Positions 33,261 to 41,502 of a DNA stretch of 46,414 nucleotides are shown piece by piece; position 1 is the first letter of the stretch; every line of letters begins with the position of its first letter. A program made the translations under genes and the position numbers. The notes under the pieces were generated by a model that was not told where the DNA came from, made no database searches, and saw only the letters and a program-made list of their open reading frames with translations. This DNA is from Bacteroidota bacterium (GTDB taxonomy: Bacteria > Bacteroidota > Ignavibacteria > Ignavibacteriales > Ignavibacteriaceae): positions 1-46,414 of the forward strand of contig JAKAGV010000023.1 of the NCBI GenBank assembly GCA_021815405.1, read 5' to 3'.

Positions 33261-36077
33261 TTACTTTTTATAAATTTCCAATTTTCCGCTTTTGGTTTTA
33301 TCTATCGGGATATCTATACTTAATGTTCCTTGAGCTAACGACTTATAAGCAATACTTTTCCCATCCCACTTAACTTCATATTGATAATTCGGGTTCATAC
33401 AAGCAACTACTGAAGCTACTTTATTTTTGTCATCGTAAGCGGTTAAATCAGCCGAGAACTTACTGAAATTATCTTCAAACTTTTTATTATCCATCCAAAT
33501 ATCAAATCCGGTTGTAAAATTTCCGGGACGGTAGTAAGCGGAGAACCACATTACAACAGGCGAAGATAAGCTGCTGAATATATGCCATCCCGCTCCTCTC
33601 CTTGTTTCATTTAAAAAGTGCTCCATACAATTGTAAGAGGTTTCAACTTCATTCTTCCAGATATCTAATCCTCTTTTCGCAATTTTATATGCAAAATCAG
33701 ATTGCCCTAAATCCAGCATTGTCTTCCAGAAAAACCATTGATGTGCCATCCATACAGTACCATTCCAGTAACCGTCGGTTCTATAATACGGTGCTGATTG
33801 ATCTACTGCTGTAAGCCCCGCATTAGACCAAAGATGTTTATCGGATTCAAGAGAGGCAAGAATTTTTTCTTCCTGATCTTTATTGCAAATTCCTGCAACT
33901 AACGGATAAGCTCCATCAAATGTCATATCATAATTTACTTTGTCATCATATTTCAGAATATGCAAAGGTTGCCCTTCTTGATTATGAACAACATAACCAA
34001 AGTAACCTGATTTCTCATCCCAGGAATATTTTTGAAGTGCATTTGAAAAAACATTTATGTCCTTGTCATAAGAGTTGATATCATTCTTGATGCCTAAATA
34101 ATTCGCAGCCATCTTTAATATCTTTGCTATTCTGATAACCTGCGAAGTAGCAATAACTGGCGCTACCGTGGATTCTAGCTGATTATTATGCACATAAAGC
34201 TGCGGAGGAAGATCATCCCAGCCGCCGGAATTATAGAAGTAATCCCATGTTTTTAGAATATTCGATTTGAGCGAATTCATCGTCGAACTTCCTAGCTTGC
34301 CAGCCATAAATTCATAATATTGCTTAAGACGCGGATAAAAATATTCCAGCATTGGCTTTGATTGTGTATGGTTCCATAGCGACAAATATAAATAGTGCTG
34401 TGTCGGCACAGGCGAGCCATGAAGAATAAATGCAGATTGAGCACCAGGATTTTGAACGTATTCATTTAAACTTTCAATTGCGTTCCAGGTATTTGACTGC
34501 AGCAGTCCCATCCCTATAAAACCTGCATCCCAAGTATAAAGACAATCCCACCATCTTCCCGGTACATACAGACGAATATATTGTTTCTGGGTATAAACGG
34601 GATATACCACATTACAATCCATCGTTGCATTCATACGTTCGATGCTGAATTTATATTTTTCACCAGCCGGATTGCAATCCATATTTACAACATGCTTTTT
34701 AGCAGCCAGGTAATAATCTTCATATTTATCTTGAGAATTATTCATCTCTTTTAAATACTTTTCAACTTCTTCCTTAGTGCCGGAACAAACAACGCCATAA
34801 ATAGTTTTAGTTGATTTAGGCTTCATAACAATTGGTCTTAAGAATACATCTGTATAGTGTCCTTTACCTTCGCCATGGAATATCGTCTGCACATGTTCAT
34901 TAACCTCTTGTTTAAAATAATCTGAAAGATCTCGGCAGAACCATTGTCTAATTTTAAATAGATCGAATTTCCACAAAAGTCCATAATAAACATTCACATC
35001 ATCATACTTAAGAATAATTGAGTTTTTAATAGGTCCATTTATAATTTTCGGAACCGGATTCCATTCTTTCAGTTTGAATTGAATTTTATTTGCAGAATCA
35101 GATTCAACCAAAGCAAAACCATCCAATTGAATTCCACTTCCACCATCTGAAATCAATTTTAATTCATGTATACCTTTGTCTAGCTTGCCAATTCTTAGTG
35201 TATCTAAAGCAAAATCATTTGTCCCGTTGAAAGTAATTTGCTTATCAATCATACCCGAAAAATTGAATGAGACTGTTTGACTTGAATCCATTTTATATCT
35301 GACAAGAAACAGAGCATCATTAAAATTTTCCTTTACATTAATTTTATAAGAAACAAAATCACCTTTGTCTTGTCCAAAACCCAATCCGATTCCGGAACCA
35401 TTAACAAAGCCGTTATCTCTAATTTCACCACGCATAAAGCCATCGTAGACACAGTTATCGGTTGGTCTTGTTTTGGCAAATTTCAGATGTTCATAATTAA
35501 GTGCATCAAACCATTGAGCACCTTCAGGCAACGTTACGATGGCAGGATGAATCGGAATATAATAAGTATATTCTGTAACATTGGGAAAATTCATGAATGC
35601 CATAAAGTGCAGTGCAAGATTCTCGTACTCATTAGTTTTATTAACACACTCTATTCTAATCAAGCGTGACATCGGTGTTATTTTAGAATATGAGATATCG
35701 GTATAAACCTGATCTTTCCATTCCAGCTCATGGCGGAAGCTGAAATAATCCAGATCCGGAGATGCGTCCCAAGGATGATAATCACCTTCATAAAGTACAT
35801 CAGGTACTTCAACTTTTCTCCTATAAAATCCCGGGAAAACACTCAGGTCAAACCTAAGTCCACTTTTTACGTCCGGTATATTGGAAATGCCATTATAACG
35901 TTCTGTATAAGGTCCCCATGCAGGCAGGTCAAGATCATGCGTACCTTCCAGCGTTTTAAGTGTATCCATGGTAATAACAGCTTGAGCATAATCATTTTGC
36001 CATGGCAATATAAAATTTGAAATTGCAAATAATGTGAAGATTAGCTTTGCTAAAGAAATCCTGGGGACTGTTCTCAT
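33261..36077 (-). CDS. GH63-like six-hairpin glycosidase with inserted carbohydrate-binding-like domain, exported
   Basis: About 938 residues from the ATG at 36077, chosen because GGAG lies 8 nt before it; the ATG 11 codons earlier has no such site. Signal peptide, then an N-terminal beta-sandwich (about 50-225 of the longer numbering). Next is an inserted beta-rich segment (about 245-335: FNDALFLVRYKMD, GIHELKLISDGGSGIQLDGF) resembling a CBM6/35-type jelly roll, and then an (alpha/alpha)6 catalytic toroid (about 465-890). Toroid landmarks are GRWWDCLYTWDAGF (Asp528) and GGWDDLPPQ (Asp632/633), as in GH63 and related clan GH-G enzymes (alpha-glucosidases, mannosylglycerate hydrolases), and NGTVWMAHQWFFWK. 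It is 35 bp beyond the GH51 stop at 36146, in the same operon. Substrate cannot be read from sequence. Confidence 0.75.
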   Translation of the reverse strand: MRTVPRISLAKLIFTLFAISNFILPWQNDYAQAVITMDTLKTLEGTHDLDLPAWGPYTERYNGISNIPDVKSGLRFDLSVFPGFYRRKVEVPDVLYEGDYHPWDASPDLDYFSFRHELEWKDQVYTDISYSKITPMSRLIRIECVNKTNEYENLALHFMAFMNFPNVTEYTYYIPIHPAIVTLPEGAQWFDALNYEHLKFAKTRPTDNCVYDGFMRGEIRDNGFVNGSGIGLGFGQDKGDFVSYKINVKENFNDALFLVRYKMDSSQTVSFNFSGMIDKQITFNGTNDFALDTLRIGKLDKGIHELKLISDGGSGIQLDGFALVESDSANKIQFKLKEWNPVPKIINGPIKNSIILKYDDVNVYYGLLWKFDLFKIRQWFCRDLSDYFKQEVNEHVQTIFHGEGKGHYTDVFLRPIVMKPKSTKTIYGVVCSGTKEEVEKYLKEMNNSQDKYEDYYLAAKKHVVNMDCNPAGEKYKFSIERMNATMDCNVVYPVYTQKQYIRLYVPGRWWDCLYTWDAGFIGMGLLQSNTWNAIESLNEYVQNPGAQSAFILHGSPVPTQHYLYLSLWNHTQSKPMLEYFYPRLKQYYEFMAGKLGSSTMNSLKSNILKTWDYFYNSGGWDDLPPQLYVHNNQLESTVAPVIATSQVIRIAKILKMAANYLGIKNDINSYDKDINVFSNALQKYSWDEKSGYFGYVVHNQEGQPLHILKYDDKVNYDMTFDGAYPLVAGICNKDQEEKILASLESDKHLWSNAGLTAVDQSAPYYRTDGYWNGTVWMAHQWFFWKTMLDLGQSDFAYKIAKRGLDIWKNEVETSYNCMEHFLNETRRGAGWHIFSSLSSPVVMWFSAYYRPGNFTTGFDIWMDNKKFEDNFSKFSADLTAYDDKNKVASVVACMNPNYQYEVKWDGKSIAYKSLAQGTLSIDIPIDKTKSGKLEIYKK

Positions 36078-36145
36078 TACTTTCTCCAAATAATAACTGT
36101 TAAAAATCATTTTTAATTTTAAATGAACATAAATCCAAGCACATT

Positions 36146-38146
36146 TTATTTCTCTCTAAATAATATATTGGCAGGAATAATTTGCTTGCTCATATCAGGA
36201 CCTTTGATACTTACACTTAATCCCATCCCTCCGCCTGATTGGAAATACCATAATTCGATTTTATGATAGCCTGCTTTCAATTCTGCCATTCCGGATTTTT
36301 CTATTGGTGCATGTCTTCCATCGTTGTTTACAATAATTTTCCTATCAATAAAAATTACAGAACCATCATCCGATGTTGTATAAAAAGTGTATAGACCATC
36401 AATAGGTATTTTTATGTAACCATCATACTTCAATGCGAAATTTTCTTCACGAACACCTTTAGGTATTATAAAATTATTCACCAATCCGGATGATTTTGGC
36501 TTTAAAAAATTAAAATCCGGCATCATTCCGTTCTCGATTTCATAATAGTTATAATCTATTCTCTGATTTGGATTATTTAATTTTATCTCAGGCATAGGCT
36601 TCATCTCTAATTTGCCAAACAGCTCAAGGACAATGACAGACATTGGCGGCATAGAAACACTTAAATTACCGTTACTAAAGTTGAAGCCTGAGAATCCGGC
36701 AGGTTTAACCACATCAGGATCTTTAAAAGTATTATGTGCATTCATTTTATCAGCAGTCAATATCTTTCCGGAAATTTTATTTACCTTAAAACTATCCAAA
36801 CTTATATTAACAATTTCAGGTTTATTGGGATTAATATTACACAGGGAAATATGCATCTTGCCAGTGCTATCAATTGAAGCCGAACAATTCACTGTCGGCA
36901 GAGACTCTCCTTTATAAACATATTCGCTTGACGATACTTTTACCGGTATCATCATAGCATCTTGATGAACTTTATATAAATCAAACACCCAATATGTCGG
37001 AGTTAAAATCATTTTATCTCCCTTTGTAAGAATCATTGCCTGTAATACATTTACAACTTGCGCAATGTTTGCCATTCTAACTCTATCACAATGGTTATTT
37101 AATATATTTAAATTACATGCTGCTGCAATTGCATCTCTCATAGTATTCTGTTGATATAAAAAGTTAGGATTCGTTCCAGGCTCTACTTTGTACCAAGTTC
37201 CCCATTCGTCCACAACTAAAGCCACTCTTTTTAGAGGATCATATTTATCCATTATTGTAGAGTGTTTGTTAATAAGATCTTCCATCTTCAAAGTCTTTTT
37301 CATAATATCAAACCATCCACTCTCATCAAAGTCTGTCGCTGTTCTTTGATTTGCCCAGGCGTAATAATGCAGCGACAATCCGTCTATATAATCGGCATCT
37401 TCTTTCATTAATACTTTTGTCCAATTATAATCATCAGCGTTAGGACCACTGGCTATTTTAAACAACTTATTCTTACCGTAATTTCGCATGAATGTACCAT
37501 ATCTCCTGACCTGCTCAGCATAATATTCGGCAGTCATGTTTCCGCCGCATCCCCAGCTTTCATTTCCAACGCCCCAATATTTTACACCCCATGAATGATC
37601 TCTTCCATATTTCTTTCGCAGTTCCGTCATCGGACTTAAGTTATCCGAATTAACATATTCAACCCACTGCGAAAGTTCCTGAACTGTACCGCTTCCTACA
37701 TTGCCGGTAATATAAGGCTGGCATCCAACTAACTTGCAAAACTCAAGAAACTCACTGGTTCCGAAATGGTTGTTCTCAGTAACATCGCCCCAGTTAGAGT
37801 TTATCATCTTCGCTCGTTTTACGCGTGGACCGATTCCATCCATCCAGTGATATTCATCCGCAAAACAGCCGCCGGGCCACCGAAGCACCGGAACCTTTAT
37901 TTCTCTTAAAGCATCAATTACATCCTTCCTCATACCGTCGATGTTTGGAATTGGAGAATGAACACCAACCCAGATACCGCCATATATGCAATGACCGAGA
38001 TGCTCGGAAAACTGTCCATAAATAATTTTGTTAATTTTATATTCGTCTAAAGAAGCATCGAGCGTTATATTGTTACCAACTTTCTGCGCTCTAATTAAAG
38101 ATGGGGAAATAAATACAAATAAAAAAAGAAAATAAATTTTCTTCAT
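36146..38146 (-). CDS. GH51 alpha-L-arabinofuranosidase with C-terminal PA14 domain, exported
   Basis: Removes terminal alpha-L-arabinofuranose from arabinan or arabinoxylan. I start it at the ATG at 38146 (AGGA 8 nt upstream, followed directly by a signal peptide [12 protein letters not shown]), not at the Met 23 codons earlier. In the longer numbering the GH51 barrel has [15 protein letters not shown], the acid/base Glu219 in WGVGNESWG and the nucleophile Glu337 in [10 protein letters not shown] beta-sandwich follows. Residues about 570-689 form a PA14-type module ([20 protein letters not shown], in part; [24 protein letters not shown]), thought to bind glycans. It is the first gene of a four-gene operon, preceded by two LacI-type operators. 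No T9SS tail. Confidence 0.92.
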   Translation of the reverse strand: MKKIYFLFLFVFISPSLIRAQKVGNNITLDASLDEYKINKIIYGQFSEHLGHCIYGGIWVGVHSPIPNIDGMRKDVIDALREIKVPVLRWPGGCFADEYHWMDGIGPRVKRAKMINSNWGDVTENNHFGTSEFLEFCKLVGCQPYITGNVGSGTVQELSQWVEYVNSDNLSPMTELRKKYGRDHSWGVKYWGVGNESWGCGGNMTAEYYAEQVRRYGTFMRNYGKNKLFKIASGPNADDYNWTKVLMKEDADYIDGLSLHYYAWANQRTATDFDESGWFDIMKKTLKMEDLINKHSTIMDKYDPLKRVALVVDEWGTWYKVEPGTNPNFLYQQNTMRDAIAAACNLNILNNHCDRVRMANIAQVVNVLQAMILTKGDKMILTPTYWVFDLYKVHQDAMMIPVKVSSSEYVYKGESLPTVNCSASIDSTGKMHISLCNINPNKPEIVNISLDSFKVNKISGKILTADKMNAHNTFKDPDVVKPAGFSGFNFSNGNLSVSMPPMSVIVLELFGKLEMKPMPEIKLNNPNQRIDYNYYEIENGMMPDFNFLKPKSSGLVNNFIIPKGVREENFALKYDGYIKIPIDGLYTFYTTSDDGSVIFIDRKIIVNNDGRHAPIEKSGMAELKAGYHKIELWYFQSGGGMGLSVSIKGPDMSKQIIPANILFREK

Positions 38147-38242
38147 ACTGAATTCCTGATAATTCTTGAAGGCAAGTAAATTTTTTAGTTTGTTAAAAAT
38201 AATTACGAATTCCATGAATATGTAGTTATTTTATAATTTTAA

Positions 38243-38256
38243 CTAAATCGCTCTAA
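38243..38256. promoter_or_regulatory. LacI-type operator 1 of the GH51 operon
   Basis: CTAAATCGCTCTAA, same pattern as the other sites, about 97 bp before the chosen GH51 start. Confidence 0.6.
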
Positions 38257-38318
38257 TTATTAGACTATCAAATAACTATTTAATTTTCCAATGTTTATAT
38301 AATTATTAATATATAACA

Positions 38319-38332
38319 CTAAATCGGTTTAG
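38319..38332. promoter_or_regulatory. LacI-type operator 2 of the GH51 operon
   Basis: CTAAATCGGTTTAG, a near-perfect dyad (CTAAATC / GGTTTAG, one mismatch) and almost the inverted form of the lacI-gene operator. It is 76 bp from operator 1. Confidence 0.7.
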
Positions 38333-38387
38333 CTATTTAATGTTTTTTAATTTAAAAATCAAGTACCTGAGAGGAATAAATCATTAT

Positions 38388-38758
38388 TAACTCACATTGC
38401 GCAAGGGGGATAAAAATAGGTTAAGTTAGAGATAGAAAGATTAAGAGGTACACAATGGATAAGCAACTATTGGAGACCTACTCAGATTATTTAATAAGTT
38501 CATTTGGTTCTACAACAGCTTATAATGATAGCATATAATTTAGTGAGCTTATTCAGACAAGTGGTGCTTCAGAATAAAACTCAGGCAACATTGAATTCAT
38601 TAAAGTTCAAATGCTTTGCATTAGGAAGTTGGATAACAAAAGAGTCTCGCCACAAGGTATTAAAAATATCTATTTCTGGGAAAAGGAGAGATTGGCTGGA
38701 AGGTTTATTCTCAACTGTCGGTCAGTTATCCCCTCCTTTCTCATTTTCTATTGCATAA
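38388..38758 (+). mobile_element. Degenerate IS4-like insertion sequence remnant (copy 1)
   Basis: It begins TAACTCACATTGCGCAAG, a likely IS end that reappears (TAACTCACGTT) at 46161. An ATG at 38455 opens MDKQLLETYSDYLISSFGSTTA, the characteristic N-terminus of a group of IS4-like DDE transposases, but the frame stops at 38538. A second frame ending at 38758 reads LKFKCFALGSWITKES, faintly like the C-terminal part of the same transposases. The element may have lost its catalytic centre by internal deletion. No matching right end was found. The remaining 210 bp up to 38968 hold only the hairpin at 38931-38953. Confidence 0.6.
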
Positions 38759-38930
38759 TTTGGGTTTAATTATTGGGAACAAAAGAATAATGCAGCTTAA
38801 TTTACAATAAATTTTTACACATTTTTTTTACTAAAAGTATCTTTTCCTTTGAATCATTACACTACACTCTAACAACCTTTCAGAAGAAGAGTGAATTTGA
38901 TTTCCTTATTCAGAGGGAGAGAATTAAACT

Positions 38931-38953
38931 CCCCTCTCCATTTGGGAGAGGGG
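38931..38953 (-). terminator. Strong hairpin after the beta-propeller gene (terminator or dispersed repeat)
   Basis: Perfect 9-bp arms CCCCTCTCC (38931-38939) and GGAGAGGGG (38945-38953) with a 5-nt loop, 15 bp past the stop at 38969. This C/T-rich stem followed by ACAAGGGGTG resembles a dispersed palindromic sequence seen in many bacterial genomes. Here it could end transcription from the propeller gene, though no long T run follows. Confidence 0.55.
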
Positions 38954-38968
38954 ACAAGGGGTGTGGGC

Positions 38969-41101
38969 TTATTTCATCAAAATCATTTTTCTAGTTTCGG
39001 AATATTTTCCTGCTTGAATCCTGTAAAAATATATTCCGCTCGTCAATCCTGCAGCATCAAACTTAACATTGTATTCTCCCGCTGGTTTTTCTTCGTTAAT
39101 AAGAGTAGAGACTTCTCTTCCGAGAATATCATAAACTTTCAACAACACAAATGACTGATGTCCAATGGCAAATGACAAAGTTGTTGTCGGATTGAATGGG
39201 TTTGGATAGTTTTGTGAAATGGTAAATTCTGCCGGAAGATTGATTTTTATTTTTTCAACAGGAGTTAATGTTCCAATCTGGTTTTTCCATAAAGAGTTTT
39301 GACTTGTTGCAGCAAACAAGTAACCGTTATTAATGGCAAAAGAAGTAATATACACATCAGGAAGATCTTTGTATTTCCAAGTTGAATCGCTTTTATGCAG
39401 CCAATATATTCCTTGTGACCATGTTCCTGCAAAAACATTTGTATCAACAACAGTAAGAGCAGTAACGTATTTATCTAACAATGAAGGTGACCAGTTTGCC
39501 CCATTATTATTCGAACGGAAAACGCCTTTAGGAGTACCTGCAAAGAGTTCCGTACCTTGTACTGCAAGAGAAGTTACAGTATGATCTATCAGTCCATTAT
39601 TAACCGGTGTCCAGCTTGACCCGTTATTAGCCGACATATAAACTCCATGTCCTGTTCCGGCAAATAGATTTGTTCCAATTACTACAAGTGAGCTCACAAC
39701 TGTATTAGTATCTGCTAAAACAGGCAGACCTGTGCTTACGCGCGTCCAAGATGAGCCATTGTCTGTCGACATGTAAACTCCTCCCTCAACTCCAGCTCTA
39801 AAAGCTTTAGTAGCCGCAAATACAGAGGTGCCGATAAATGCAAAAGAACTAATCATTGTGCCTTTTTCAATCTGCACAGGAGTTTGATATGGCATCCCTG
39901 GTTCCCTCCAGCTATTTCCTTCGTCGGTTGAAGAATAAACATAACCATTATTATCACCAGCAAAGCCACTGTTGGCGCTTCTAAAAGCGATTGCGGAAAA
40001 GTCAGCCCAACCGGTATTATTATGTATAGTGCGTCTTGTCCAATTAGTGCCATTGTCTGTTGAACGATACATTCCACTGGCAGTTGCTAAAGAAATATTT
40101 CCGTTTGCTACAGCAATTCCATTAACGTAGTATTTCGGTTGCCCCCAGTTAATATTTGTCCAATTTGCACCGTAATTTGTTGATACATAGATTCCCTTGG
40201 ATCCTTCATTTACAGTTGATTCACTTGCAATAAGGGTTTCGCCGATAAAGCTTAAGTCTATAATCTGAGAAGAGGAAGACATTCCATTTGTTCCATCATT
40301 TAGCTTTTTCCAATTTGCACCGTCATCAGAAGATCGCCAAACACCAGAACCAGAACCGCATACATAAATATCTGTTCCGTGGAAGGCAATTGAATAAGGA
40401 TAGCTTACAGGTTTGCCATATGATATCCATCCTTGACCTTTATTCGGTGAGTAATAAATACCATTTCCCCATAGTCCTACATAAATATTATTTCCATTAA
40501 CTGCCAAAGAAATGGGGGAGTCGTTTGGCAGCCCTGTGTTGACGGCTGTCCAGTTAGTTCCATTATTAGTAGAAAGAAAGACACCGCCGCCCTCTGCGCC
40601 GCAATAGATGTCAGTACCGCTTACTGCAAAACATTCTATCTGTTCGGATGTTAGTCCGTTGTTTACCGCTGTCCATGTAGTACCGTTATCTGTTGTTAAA
40701 TAAACACCATCTGAATAGGTTCCGGCAAAAACATTATTGCCAATAACCGCAAGGCATTGTATACCAGCAGTATTATTCGGCAGTACGCATTTTTCCCAAA
40801 TCAGTCCATAGAGATCTCTCATGTACATACCGTCTCCCCAAGTACCGGCGAAGACTTTGGTGTTTGTTGCCGCAACAGACCGTACATCGCCTTCCATAAT
40901 ACCCCAATTTGAATGCTGCCAATCCATTCCGTTTTCAGAAACAAGAACCCCGCCGTAAGAAGCGGCATATATCTTACCTCCGCTAACAGTCAAATCGTTA
41001 ACCCAGCCGCCATTGGGTCCGGTTTGTATCCATTGTGCATTTGTAAATGAAGCACAAAATGCAAAAAGAAATAAAACAAAAAATAATAAATGTTTTTTCA
41101 T
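38969..41101 (-). CDS. T9SS-exported BNR/sortilin-type beta-propeller protein
   Basis: About 710 residues. The body (about 25-620) is a string of repeats of the Asp-box kind: VYLTTDNGTTWTAVNNGL, VFLSTNNGTNWTAVNTGLP, MYRSTDNGTNWTRR, VYMSANNGSSWTPVNNGL, each followed by a strand such as IYVGLWGNGIYYS. They form one or more beta-propellers. A T9SS sorting domain starts near residue 635 (SQNYPNPFNPTTTLSF). I start it at the ATG at 41101, since GGAG sits 8 nt before it within the earlier in-frame ATG. Such proteins are usually surface or extracellular binding or adhesion proteins; enzymatic function (sialidase-like) is unlikely because the arginine triad was not seen. It lies with the sensor gene between two IS remnants. 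Confidence 0.8.
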   Translation of the reverse strand: MKKHLLFFVLFLFAFCASFTNAQWIQTGPNGGWVNDLTVSGGKIYAASYGGVLVSENGMDWQHSNWGIMEGDVRSVAATNTKVFAGTWGDGMYMRDLYGLIWEKCVLPNNTAGIQCLAVIGNNVFAGTYSDGVYLTTDNGTTWTAVNNGLTSEQIECFAVSGTDIYCGAEGGGVFLSTNNGTNWTAVNTGLPNDSPISLAVNGNNIYVGLWGNGIYYSPNKGQGWISYGKPVSYPYSIAFHGTDIYVCGSGSGVWRSSDDGANWKKLNDGTNGMSSSSQIIDLSFIGETLIASESTVNEGSKGIYVSTNYGANWTNINWGQPKYYVNGIAVANGNISLATASGMYRSTDNGTNWTRRTIHNNTGWADFSAIAFRSANSGFAGDNNGYVYSSTDEGNSWREPGMPYQTPVQIEKGTMISSFAFIGTSVFAATKAFRAGVEGGVYMSTDNGSSWTRVSTGLPVLADTNTVVSSLVVIGTNLFAGTGHGVYMSANNGSSWTPVNNGLIDHTVTSLAVQGTELFAGTPKGVFRSNNNGANWSPSLLDKYVTALTVVDTNVFAGTWSQGIYWLHKSDSTWKYKDLPDVYITSFAINNGYLFAATSQNSLWKNQIGTLTPVEKIKINLPAEFTISQNYPNPFNPTTTLSFAIGHQSFVLLKVYDILGREVSTLINEEKPAGEYNVKFDAAGLTSGIYFYRIQAGKYSETRKMILMK

Positions 41102-41132
41102 GTTTTTCTCCATTAAGTCAGTTAGTATAATT

Positions 41133-41252
41133 TTAGTTAAGAAGATTCATAATCAGTATTATAATTGTTATTAATACTATTGAAATAATAGCATAAAGTG
41201 CTATCGAAATTATCCTTTCCTTTCTTTTAATTGCTTCAATACTTTTCTTCAT
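41133..41252 (-). CDS. Possible 39-residue single-pass membrane peptide
   Basis: An ATG at 41252 is preceded by a good ribosome-binding site (TTTGGAGAGATT). It encodes a basic start (MKKSIEAIKRKER) followed by a long hydrophobic helix ending NLLN. The stop is 31 bp before the propeller start. Such peptides are common near sensors and secretion genes, but nothing identifies a family. It could also be the end of a degraded longer gene, since the frame stays open upstream to 41384 (with only a TTG start). Confidence 0.35.
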   Translation of the reverse strand: MKKSIEAIKRKERIISIALYAIISIVLITIIILIMNLLN

Positions 41253-41502
41253 AATCTCTCCAAAATGAGACATGTAAATAGAAAATTGTTCGCATAAACC
41301 ATCTAAATTAATGTGTTCAAAATTAATTTCTGGAACGAAGTGCTGCTGATAATATTGTGTCAATCTTTGGCAATTCTGTTGCAAAACCTAGGAAAAAAGG
41401 AATATCAGAAAGGTGGAGTAGTGGAGTTATGTAATATTGAAATAATAATACAGGTTATCAATAATAGCTAACTTTTATTATTTTGGGTACTCAGATTACT
41501 TA

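Noticed and set aside
38969-41101. Calling the propeller protein a sialidase
   Set aside because: Asp-box repeats are present but no arginine triad or other catalytic residues typical of sialidases were seen.
41253-41384. Longer 83-residue version of the small membrane peptide from a TTG
   Set aside because: No ribosome-binding site at the TTG, while the internal ATG at 41252 has a good one.
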